Positions 5,818 through 13,100 of a stretch of DNA of 13,667 nucleotides are shown here, piece after piece. The stretch covers positions 1 through 13,667 of the forward strand of contig JALWQS010000127.1 of the NCBI GenBank assembly GCA_027083015.1. Reading direction: 5' to 3'. A program made the position numbers and the translations under genes. Below the pieces are notes generated by a model that ran no database searches, was not told the origin of the DNA, and worked only from the letters and a program-made list of their open reading frames with translations. Within the stretch, counting starts at the first letter, position 1. Each line of letters begins with the position of its first letter. Source of the DNA: Candidatus Woesearchaeota archaeon. Lineage in GTDB: Archaea; Nanobdellota; Nanobdellia; Woesearchaeales; UBA11576.

Positions 5818-6729
5818 ATGAAAAAGATTATAGTATTGACGATTCTTATTGTTGCTGTTTTTGCTTTGTTTAGTGCTGGTTGTGCACCTAAGATCAGGTG
5901 TGAAGCACCGTCTAAGATTATCGGTGATAAGTGCTGCTTGGATTCTGATGATAATGGTGTCTGTGATGCTTCTGAGCAGAAAGCGGTTCAGGATACCCAG
6001 CCTCAGCCTGTTCCTCAGGAACCTTCGGCCTCAACTGAACCTGAGACTCAGACTGAACAGTCTCCAGATACCGAAGTGCAGGAACCCGCTCCTGAAGAGA
6101 CAAAAGATAAGTATCAGGATTATGTTGATTCTTTGAGTGCTCCTGAAAGGACTAAACTAAAGGTTGTCCGTCAATTGGTCCAGAAAGCTTTGAATAGCGA
6201 GGAGAATTATTTCTACAGATACTCTACTCCGACTGTCTTGCAGAGGGAGTTCTGGGTACGTGGTGATAAGATGAAGATCCAGTTCCTTGATGCTGACCGT
6301 GTCGATAAGTTCAATTATTATAACATGGTCTTTCTTGATCTTTCCAAAGGCACTATTGAAGGTTACTGTGAGACGGGGGGTAAAGCTAAGTGTTGGAAAG
6401 GTCATGGTCCTTTTCCTGAGACTGCCAATCATTATCGTCTTAAGACTCCTAAGGATTGGTTGAAGGAGTTTGGTGATGAGTTCAGGTATGCTTCTCAGAA
6501 TAAGATCCGTGATGTGCTTTATTACATCGTCGATTATGATCGTGACGATGGTGTCTATAGGGTTTGGATCAACAGTTGGAAAGGTTGGCCTTACAGGATT
6601 GAGTTCTTTAGAGATAGGAATCCTGCTGAAGGGAAGAAACCTGATAAGCGCTGGGTTTATGAGGATATGGATATCGGTGCTGTTATGGAAGAGGATGTTA
6701 CTCCTGACAGCAGTTTAGCCAGCTCTTAA
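5818..6729 (+). CDS. Lipoprotein with Cys-rich EF-hand-like loop
   Basis: A 303-residue exported protein. It has a short charged start, a hydrophobic segment (4-19) and the lipobox-like LFSAGC with Cys22 as the likely lipid attachment site. Next is CEAPSKIIGDKCC then LDSDDNGVCDASE: residues 42-53 match an EF-hand loop at positions 1, 3, 5, 6, 9 and 12 (D42, D44, N46, G47, D50, E53), bracketed by Cys28, 39, 40 and 49, probably disulfides. This motif is common in DPANN surface proteins. A Pro/Gln/Glu linker (57-95) leads to a C-terminal domain of about 200 residues rich in beta-strand and aromatics; a LolA/LppX-like lipoprotein fold is one possibility but unproven. Start is set by GGGGTGATT and the signal sequence. 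Confidence 0.75.
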   Translation: MKKIIVLTILIVAVFALFSAGCAPKIRCEAPSKIIGDKCCLDSDDNGVCDASEQKAVQDTQPQPVPQEPSASTEPETQTEQSPDTEVQEPAPEETKDKYQDYVDSLSAPERTKLKVVRQLVQKALNSEENYFYRYSTPTVLQREFWVRGDKMKIQFLDADRVDKFNYYNMVFLDLSKGTIEGYCETGGKAKCWKGHGPFPETANHYRLKTPKDWLKEFGDEFRYASQNKIRDVLYYIVDYDRDDGVYRVWINSWKGWPYRIEFFRDRNPAEGKKPDKRWVYEDMDIGAVMEEDVTPDSSLASS

Positions 6730-6730
6730 A

Positions 6731-6755
6731 TTTTTCTTTAATATTTTTTCTTTCT
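6731..6755 (+). terminator. T-rich tract after the lipoprotein gene
   Basis: TTTTTC, ATTTTTTC and TTTCTT follow directly after the stop codon, a typical archaeal U-tract termination zone without a strong hairpin. The gene on the other strand ends at 6771. Confidence 0.45.
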
Positions 6756-6770
6756 TAACCTTATTTCTGT

Positions 6771-7373
6771 TCAACCGAAGAGTATCATCCTATTGTCTCT
6801 CTTGACATCTTTGACCTTCTCAAATGCTTCTTTAAATATCTTCTCCTGAACTATTAGTCTTCCGTTTTGAGGATCAAAGAGTTCAAATTGTTTGTTGTTA
6901 AAAGCTACTACTGGTATGTAATGTGATGTTCTTTTGTTGTCTTTTGATCTTCTTATGACTCCAACAATCAGTCTTAGCAATAGTATTTTTCCTTGCTTCA
7001 GGTGTTGTTTTACCTCTTTAAGGTCGAAATCTCTTTTTTCTACTGATACTTTGGCTCGCTTGAGTTTTTTTAGGAAAAAGTCTGAGCTTAATGTTGCGAG
7101 TTCTACTTCTTTTTTCTTGTATGCTTTGAACCTGTAACCCGGAAACTTGAATCTTGGTTCTCCTACGATGACCTTCAATGGTATTCCTTCTTCATGCGCG
7201 TACAAAGCTAGTCCAAATATTGATGATCCTCTTAATGGCAGTGCTGCTGATCTTTGCCATATGTCAAACTCATTCTCCTGGTCCAGCTTGAATGCAGGAT
7301 TAAAATGGTTGATTATCATGGCCAGACCCGCTGCTGCGCATGTAAATTTGGTTGTTTGTTTGTAAGGCTTCAT
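6771..7373 (-). CDS. Peptidase C39-like cysteine protease (DUF3335-like)
   Basis: A 200-residue papain-fold protein. The N-terminus YKQTTKFTCAAAGLAMI carries the oxyanion Gln6 and catalytic Cys12; the C-terminal half has SHYIPVVAF (His151) and FELFDPQNG (Asp167), completing the Cys-His-Asp set of the C39-like families. It has no signal peptide and no fused transporter, so it is a free cytosolic enzyme rather than a bacteriocin exporter domain. The family is related to DUF3335 proteins, which occur with RimK-type ligases; here such a ligase gene is divergent. It may cleave an amide or peptide bond made by that ligase. ATG at 7373 is preferred over in-frame GTG at 7382 because the TATA at 7401-7409 predicts transcription starting around 7379. 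Confidence 0.75.
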   Translation of the reverse strand: MKPYKQTTKFTCAAAGLAMIINHFNPAFKLDQENEFDIWQRSAALPLRGSSIFGLALYAHEEGIPLKVIVGEPRFKFPGYRFKAYKKKEVELATLSSDFFLKKLKRAKVSVEKRDFDLKEVKQHLKQGKILLLRLIVGVIRRSKDNKRTSHYIPVVAFNNKQFELFDPQNGRLIVQEKIFKEAFEKVKDVKRDNRMILFG

Positions 7374-7631
7374 CAGCTTCACTTATTCTCTTGAGAGTTC
7401 TTTTTAAAATGCTTGTTTAGTTTCTCTTGATGTTTTTAAAGGGAACTCTAAACCCAGTTTCACCTTTAAATAAAAAATAAGAGAGTATTTAAGGTTTTCT
7501 CTTGAAATGAAAAGACAAACACATCCCTGTTTTGAATGCTTTCCCTTAAAAAAAGATTATTCTCTAATGGAAAGTTATTTATATATGTATAAATCAGTAA
7601 TCTTTAATAAAACATTTCTATATGTGGAAAA
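7374..7631. promoter_or_regulatory. Divergent promoter region with a 36-bp imperfect palindrome
   Basis: For the peptidase, TTTTTAAAA at 7401-7409 acts as a minus-strand TATA. For the ligase, GGAAAG plus TTTATATATG (7569-7587) or TTTAATAA (7603-7610) can serve; the latter is about 25 bases from the ATG. Between them, TTTAAAGG 7435-7442 and CCTTTAAA 7463-7470 form an eight-base inverted repeat, extended inward by GAACT 7443-7447 and AGTTTC 7456-7461 with one bulge. It could bind a dimeric regulator for both genes. A 61-codon frame from 7507 is judged spurious. Confidence 0.5.
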
Positions 7632-8696
7632 ATGGAAAAACTGTTTGTCATCGGTGATGAGAAAGAATTTGATTCTACTTTTCGGTATATGAGTAGTTTC
7701 GATAGATCTGTAGGGATAACCTATGATGAGCTCTTTTCTGGAAATGGAGTGATTGCTACTGACGCGCCAACGCTTCTTTGTTTTCCTTATGGATTATGGG
7801 AAGAAAAAGTTGAGACTGGAGATATGCTGTATGGAGGATCTGCTTTTGGTAAATTGATCAGAAAGCTCACTGAAGAGATTCAGGACAGGTTAGAGATAAG
7901 GTTGCCTGATGCGAGATATGTCAATCATCCTTTAACGATCATCAGAGAAAGGGATAAGCTCTATGCTAAGAGAGTTCTTTCATCTCATGGTATCAGTGTT
8001 GCGCAGGATATTGAAAAATCTCTTGATGCTATCATGGAAGAGCTTGCTAATGGAGAAGCTGTTTATGTTAAGGTCCGTTATGGTTCTATGGGTAAAGGCA
8101 TCACCTACCTGAGCCAGGATAAATGGACGACTAATTTCAGGTATGAGAATGGGCTTATAGGTAACCATGAAGATGATAATAGTTGGTCTGAAATTGACAT
8201 TACTGGCAATACTGACTTCTTGAAGCGTTTACTGGAAGAGGATGTTATTGTTGAGAGAGCTGTGCGAAATTCTAAGACTAATGGGTTAAAGTTTGACATG
8301 AGAGTCAGGGTGGTTTTTGGTGAAGCAGATTCTGATTTTGCATATGGACGTGCTACTCATACAAATTCTATTACTAACATATCACAAGGAGCTAAGATAA
8401 TAACTCTGGATCGTATGAAAGAATTTGTTCCTCAAGAGAGTATTTTTGAAGGAATTGATATTATAAGACGCTCGTCTGGTATTCTTGACATTAATTATGC
8501 AGGAGGGGATCTTCTTTTTGAAGGAAGGAATTTTGATCCTGTTTTTCTGGAAATCAATAGTTTTCCCGGACCGAGGAATCCACGGATATTTTTCCCAAAG
8601 CTTTATAATGCCATAAGGATTAATCTCTTCCATGAAAGGCCTAATCATAGACCACGGGAGCAAGTTTATCGCCCACCTTCAGAAATTATTCTCTGA
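7632..8696 (+). CDS. RimK-type ATP-grasp ligase
   Basis: A 354-residue ATP-grasp enzyme that should form an amide or peptide bond from a carboxylate, an amine and ATP. The N-terminal 95 residues are the pre-ATP-grasp domain. YVNHPLTIIRERDKLYAKRV (96-115) and VYVKVRYGSMGKGI (144-157, Lys147 and glycine loop) bind ATP. VIVERAV (205-211) forms the hinge, MRVRV (223-227) contacts phosphate, and GGDLLF (Asp293) with FLEINS (Glu307, Asn309) bind magnesium. The motif set fits the RimK/glutathione-synthase group; the substrate is not evident. A PRNP-rich tail (314-354) overlaps the next gene by 65 bases. No clear ribosome binding site precedes the ATG, and a TATA box 25 bases upstream suggests a leaderless mRNA. 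Confidence 0.82.
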   Translation: MEKLFVIGDEKEFDSTFRYMSSFDRSVGITYDELFSGNGVIATDAPTLLCFPYGLWEEKVETGDMLYGGSAFGKLIRKLTEEIQDRLEIRLPDARYVNHPLTIIRERDKLYAKRVLSSHGISVAQDIEKSLDAIMEELANGEAVYVKVRYGSMGKGITYLSQDKWTTNFRYENGLIGNHEDDNSWSEIDITGNTDFLKRLLEEDVIVERAVRNSKTNGLKFDMRVRVVFGEADSDFAYGRATHTNSITNISQGAKIITLDRMKEFVPQESIFEGIDIIRRSSGILDINYAGGDLLFEGRNFDPVFLEINSFPGPRNPRIFFPKLYNAIRINLFHERPNHRPREQVYRPPSEIIL

Positions 8697-9156
8697 ATGC
8701 GAGGTGGTTGATTACCTGAATTTTTCTGAAAGATTAGCTGAAGATTTTGATTTCTTTGTCTTATCAGGAGGACCTTTGCACATTTCCGATCCTGAAGATC
8801 TTAAGGAAGAAAAAGCGTTTCTCAAGAAAACTTCAAAGCCGGTCTTTGGTATTTGTCTGGGACATGAGATTCTTGGTGTTACTTTCGGTTCTGAGCTTTT
8901 TGAGTTAGAGAAAAAAAAAGAGGGAATGTTTTTTGTTGAGATCTTGGGCTTGAAAGGTTACCTTTACCATAGCAATAGCTGGTTTATCAAAGATGTACCT
9001 GAAGGTTTTGAACTTCTTAGGAGAGATGGCGAGATTATTACAGCGATGCGTCATAAGACTAAACCTTTTTTTTCTGTACAGGGGCATCCTGAAAAGTCAG
9101 GGGAGTTCGGCAGAGCCTTAAAGGATCTCTTTATTAAAGAGTTTGTAAAGAAATGA
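8632..9156 (+). CDS. Class I glutamine amidotransferase-like protein
   Basis: A 174-residue stand-alone GATase1 domain. MKGLIIDHGS matches the usual first strand, LSGGP (44-48) gives the oxyanion hole, GICLGH (73-78) holds the nucleophile Cys75, and QGHPEKSG (150-157) holds His152 and Glu154. The triad is therefore complete. It resembles the glutaminase half of GuaA-type synthetases, which hydrolyse glutamine and pass ammonia to a partner. The partner here is probably the overlapping ATP-grasp ligase, giving an amide product; gamma-glutamyl hydrolase activity is an alternative. The start lies 65 bases inside the ligase gene in another frame and is supported by the conserved N-terminus, although no ribosome binding site is visible. 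Confidence 0.85.
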   Translation: MKGLIIDHGSKFIAHLQKLFSECEVVDYLNFSERLAEDFDFFVLSGGPLHISDPEDLKEEKAFLKKTSKPVFGICLGHEILGVTFGSELFELEKKKEGMFFVEILGLKGYLYHSNSWFIKDVPEGFELLRRDGEIITAMRHKTKPFFSVQGHPEKSGEFGRALKDLFIKEFVKK

Positions 9157-9173
9157 TCGCGTATTTTTCGCGA
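9157..9173 (+). terminator. Hairpin after the amidotransferase gene
   Basis: TCGCG (9157-9161) and CGCGA (9169-9173) flank the loop TATTTTT immediately after the TGA. It could slow polymerase or protect the mRNA end; the T-run lies in the loop rather than after the stem. Confidence 0.35.
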
Positions 9174-9184
9174 CCTTAACAATA

Positions 9185-9194
9185 ACATATATAA
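9185..9194 (+). promoter_or_regulatory. TATA box for the helicase ORF
   Basis: ACATATATAA lies about 28 bases before the ATG at 9218 and no ribosome binding site follows, indicating a leaderless transcript independent of the upstream genes. Confidence 0.5.
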
Positions 9195-9217
9195 CTTACT
9201 GGTCATTATCGGTTTTT

Positions 9218-9889
9218 ATGGTTTCGCTTGATGATATTAAGGATAAGATTCCTGAAAGGCTATATTCAACCCTGAAAATGTCAGGTATTTCGGATCTTCG
9301 TCCTTCCCAGTCTAAAGCTATTGATGCAGGCCTTCTTGACGAAGAGAGCCTTTTAGTCTGTACGCCTACTGCTTCTGGTAAGACTTTAGTAGCTGAGATG
9401 GCTATGGTCTCTTCTGTTATTGAGAAAAATCGGAAGGCTGTTTATGTTGTTCCTTTGAAGGCTCTTGCTTCTGAGAAGTACCGGAGCTTTAAGCAGCGTT
9501 ATGGTAAGTTTTTGCGTATCGGTATGAGTATAGGAGATCTTGATGCTTCTGATCCTTACCTTCACACCTTTGATATTGTCGTATGTACTGCTGAAAAACT
9601 TGATTCTTTGATCAGACATGATGCTTCTTGGATTAGGGATATTAAGGTTGTTGTTATTGATGAGATCCATCTTTTGAATGACCCTTCTCGCGGTCCTGTA
9701 CTTGAGCTTTTGATCACTATATTAAAACAGTTGGTCAGGGATGCTCAGATTATCGGCTTGTCTGCTACTATCGGTAATGAGCAGGAATTAGCTGATTGGT
9801 TAGGTGCTAAGCTGGTGCATGATGAGTGGCGTCCTGTCAAGCTCAAGAAGGGTGTCTATTTCGATGGTAAGATAGAGTTTGAAGATTAA
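9218..9889 (+). CDS. Hel308-like helicase, first RecA domain only (truncated)
   Basis: A 223-residue ORF closely matching the N-terminal third of Hel308/Ski2-type DNA helicases, which run about 700 residues. The Q motif lies at LRPSQSKAI (27-35), Walker A is TPTASGKT (49-56), motif Ia is VPLKALASEK (78-87), motif Ib region is CTAEKLDSL (123-131), motif II is DEIH (148-151) and motif III is LSATIGN (181-187). The protein stops after GVYFDGKIEFED, just where the linker to the second RecA domain begins. None of the three frames after the TAA continues the helicase, so a single frameshift or nonsense change does not explain it. Without domain 2 and the ratchet domain it cannot be a normal helicase. 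It may be a decayed gene, one half of a split gene, or an ATPase-fold protein with a new job. Confidence 0.85.
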   Translation: MVSLDDIKDKIPERLYSTLKMSGISDLRPSQSKAIDAGLLDEESLLVCTPTASGKTLVAEMAMVSSVIEKNRKAVYVVPLKALASEKYRSFKQRYGKFLRIGMSIGDLDASDPYLHTFDIVVCTAEKLDSLIRHDASWIRDIKVVVIDEIHLLNDPSRGPVLELLITILKQLVRDAQIIGLSATIGNEQELADWLGAKLVHDEWRPVKLKKGVYFDGKIEFED

Positions 9890-9988
9890 GTTTGATCGGT
9901 TTGAATATGTTTTAAGAATAAGATCTATATGAGAGGAGTAATTTTGATTCATAAGAATTGATCCGATGTTTATGCGTTCTGTACATAA
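9890..9988. other. Short non-coding tail after the helicase fragment
   Basis: About 100 AT-rich bases with no helicase homology in any frame and no clear motif apart from weak inverted repeats (ATCGG 9895-9899, CCGAT 9963-9967). It separates the truncated helicase from the paired hairpin elements. Confidence 0.4.
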
Positions 9989-10065
9989 CAAAAACTCGCC
10001 ACTCGGGTCTATCCCCGACCTAAAGGTCGGGTTATTAACGACCCTCGCTTAACGGCGAGTTTTTG
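9989..10065. terminator. Long nested stem-loop element 1, probable bidirectional terminator
   Basis: A perfect 12-base stem (CAAAAACTCGCC 9989-10000 with GGCGAGTTTTTG 10054-10065) encloses GGGTC 10005-10009 / GACCC 10040-10044, and within it CCCGACC 10014-10020 / GGTCGGG 10025-10031 with loop TAAA. Both strands end the stem in five T residues, so it can stop transcription from both convergent genes. Its inner complexity exceeds that of a simple terminator. Confidence 0.6.
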
Positions 10066-10070
10066 GGATT

Positions 10071-10130
10071 GAAAATCTCGCCCTAAAGAGCGGAGTATTA
10101 AACTCTTTGCAAATCTCTAACGAAATTTTC
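10071..10130. repeat. Stem-loop element 2, diverged tandem copy of element 1
   Basis: GAAAATCTCG (10071-10080) pairs with CGAAATTTTC (10121-10130) with one mismatch, and AAAGAG 10085-10090 can pair with CTCTTT 10103-10108. At an offset of 63 bases it shares CTAAAG-nn-CGG-nn-TATTAA with element 1 without gaps, followed by TAACG and a T-rich end in both. The right arm overlaps the stop codon of the large minus-strand gene. Confidence 0.5.
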
Positions 10131-13100
10131 AATAATCAAGTATTGCATTGTTGATATTCGGTGCTGATTCTGTTGCTGGTGCTGGCTGACTCTGTCCTTC
10201 TGCTTGTGCTTCTGCTATGGCTTCCATTGTTATCTCATAGATCCTTTTTTCTACCCATGCTTCCTTAGCTCGTTTTGCTGATTCAGCTATTGCACTCCTC
10301 ATCTCTGACATGGCATCTTCTACTGTATCTGTGCTGCCAAAGTGGTATTTACGTGCTTTGACCATTGGCTTGACTACTCTTGCGTATCTTGCCTGCTGTC
10401 TTTGTTTTACCTTGTCTACGTCTACTCCTATCTCTCTTAATGCATTCTCCACTGTATCTGTCTCATCGACACGATAGTCTTCATCAGGATTTCCTGCTTT
10501 GAACATTGCATACTCGAAGACGCCCATGCTCTCTCTTAATGATTCTTCATCGTATTCCATGCTTACGTAGTAGTTCTCTTCTGTTTCCTCAGCCTTAACA
10601 GGACTTACTGAGAGGTTTGATAGGTTTTCTAAGGTATAAGGTTGATGTGCTTCGTCTATCGCGTCTCTTGTTGTCTCTGCTGGTGCGATGCTTTGTTCTT
10701 CTATTATCATATCGTCTGTGACTTCTTCGACATAGCTGTTTGGTATTATCATATCATCTGTTATTTCTAGCACTGAGTCATCTTCACTTATTCCTGTTTC
10801 TGGTTCTTCTGTTTGTGATAGCTGATCTGAGTGTATAGGTGAATATTGCTGTTTCTGCTCCTGAGGCCTTGGAACTATTCCCATGACTTCTAACAGGTCA
10901 TCAACTAGCAATGAAGCTGCAGGTTGTGCGGCCAGGGTTTCTTTCTTTTTGCCTGATGTTGAAGTATAGGTATCTTGTCTCAGCCCTTCTTCTAGTATTA
11001 CCGGTCTTGTGCTTTCTTCTCTGCATTCATAATTGCTCCTACCAGCAGGTTCGAATCCTGTCTCTATGCTACCTGAAACTATGCTGGTTGTCTCTTGTTC
11101 TTGAGATTGTGTATGCTGTTCAAAGTTCAGTTCTGTCTGGATGGGCCCTGCTGTGCTGCCAGCACCTTTTCTGTTCATATTCTCTTCATCGCTTCCTCTT
11201 GTAGGCGCTGTTTTCTCCGGTAGAGGCGCGCATGCGTTTCCATAGAGGGTATCTGCTGTTCCTGTCTTGAAGTTTAATGTCATCTGTTCGGGACTTCTTC
11301 CTTGATACCTGTTCTTTTCTGTCGTGAAAACTACTGCTCTCCAAACTCTTGTAGGATCTTTTTCTATGTCTACCAGGAATGTTTTCTTGTCTTTGTGATA
11401 TTTTTGTCGTAGTTCTTTTTCTCTTTCTTTGGACAGGTGGCCTATCTCTCCTCTGCCTCCTTCATTGATCAATCGCAGTCCATATTTCTTGGCTATTTTT
11501 TTTGCCAGTTCAAATCCTGCTTTGGCTCTTCTTCCTGATAATCGTCTATTGTAGTTTTCTGGGCCCATGGGATCGGCAAAGCCGAAGACGTATACTGTTG
11601 AGTGTCCGGATTTTTTGAACGTGCTGAACATCTTGTTCAGGTAGTCTTCTAAGTGCTTGTTCTTGAATACTGTGCTATCCCATTTAATGTTTGTTCGGCC
11701 TTCACAGTAACCTGAAGAGGCAGTAGTTGAAGATCCTGAGACTATGGTTTCAAGACTTCCTTTTTTTGATTTGACTTTTGATCTGGTGACTGTTTTTTTC
11801 TGCTGCGTATCTTGATCTTTTCTTTGAGCATGAGAAACTGCTTGTTCTTTTGGACTTGTAACAGGAGCTGTTCGCGGTTGAGCTGGACTTCCTGTACTTG
11901 CCGGCGTCATATAACTTGCTGAGCCTTTTGAACTTTCAGGACTTGCCTGTATTGTTCCCTGTACCTGCTTTGGTTTGTATTCTGTACTTGCCTGATTTGC
12001 TTGAGTTATTGGACTTGCAGGTGTTGCCTTAGGGGAACTGACTGCCGGGCTTGTCTTGACTTCTGATCCTATCTCTGATATTTCTGTACTATTTCTGCCT
12101 CTATGCAAACCCAAATTCCTGTAGAAACTTGATGTTTTTCTCCAGAGTGCTGCTAGTATTGAAGGTCTTGATTGTTCTTTTGCAGTTGATGTTGCTGTCT
12201 GTGATTTTGTCTGTTGTAGTTCTGCCTGTTGTGGTTCTGTCTGTTGCGATTCTGTCTGTTGCGATTCTGTCTGTTGCGGTTTTGTAGTTTCTGCTTTTAC
12301 GGCAGTTGTGGTTTCTGTTTGAACTTTTTGTTCCAGCGATATTTCCATATCTCCTAATGATATCTCTTCATTATGCTTTGGAGCCTTTGCTGAATATCCT
12401 GCTTGTTCTTGTAAAGTCTTTTTCTGTGCAAGAATTGTTGATGATCTTAAAGATTTGGATCGTTCCTGGCTTCTCGCTTTCTGACTTCTTGCTTCCTGGC
12501 TTTCTCTCTTTGCCTGTGTAGCATAGGTTATTTGTGGCTGACTTGCTGCATTGTACTGCTGTTCTAAAGCTTTGTTCTGAAGGTAATTTGCTCCTAGTAG
12601 TCCTGCCAATCCCACTCCTATACCGACCATTAGCCCTGCTGCCCATCGTCTTACGGATTTTTTGTGCTCTTTGAGAGGTTTTAGGTCTTCTGGGTCTGGT
12701 TCTCTCTTTAAGATAGATTTAGCTACAGACTCTTGCCTTTGAGCTTTTCTAAAGAATTTTTTCTCTTCTTCTTTTCCTTCAACCAGTTCTTCTATTGATT
12801 CAACAGGTCGTTTTTTCTTTGATGATAACTCTTCTTGTGGTACTGGCTTGCTCAGACCATCTTCATCATCAATTTTTTGGGTTTCTGCCTGTTTATATGT
12901 CTCTTCAGGGTTTTGTTCTCTTGGCCGTATCTCTCCTGGTTGTAACATATTAGTTAATGCTCGCATATGTCGCATAGCTGCTTCTACTTGAGCATTGTTA
13001 GGAACATAAACTTTATTTTCATCGACATCAATAGTGTCTGTTTTTCCTGTCTTAAAATGATCTTTTGGTTTTAGAGCTGGGTCAACACCTTCTGGTTCTC

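Noticed and set aside
7507..7692. 61-residue forward ORF starting MKRQTHPCFECF
   Set aside because: It runs into the start of the ATP-grasp gene in another frame, covers that gene's TATA boxes, has no ribosome binding site and shows no family pattern.
10060..10080. GGGATTGAAAAT resembling a CRISPR repeat end
   Set aside because: Only one copy exists and there is no repeat-spacer periodicity or cas gene.
9989..10130. Integron attC site or tRNA in the paired hairpins
   Set aside because: The simple GTTRRRY/RYYYAAC site pair, an integrase and gene cassettes are not seen, and there is no T-loop GTTC or acceptor stem for a tRNA.
10911..11204. 97-residue forward ORF opposite the large protein
   Set aside because: Leu/Cys-rich composition is what the antisense of Gln/Ser/Glu-rich codons gives; no promoter or ribosome binding site.
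12209..12283. CRISPR or satellite array
   Set aside because: The 15-base units have no spacers and stay in frame within an open coding sequence.
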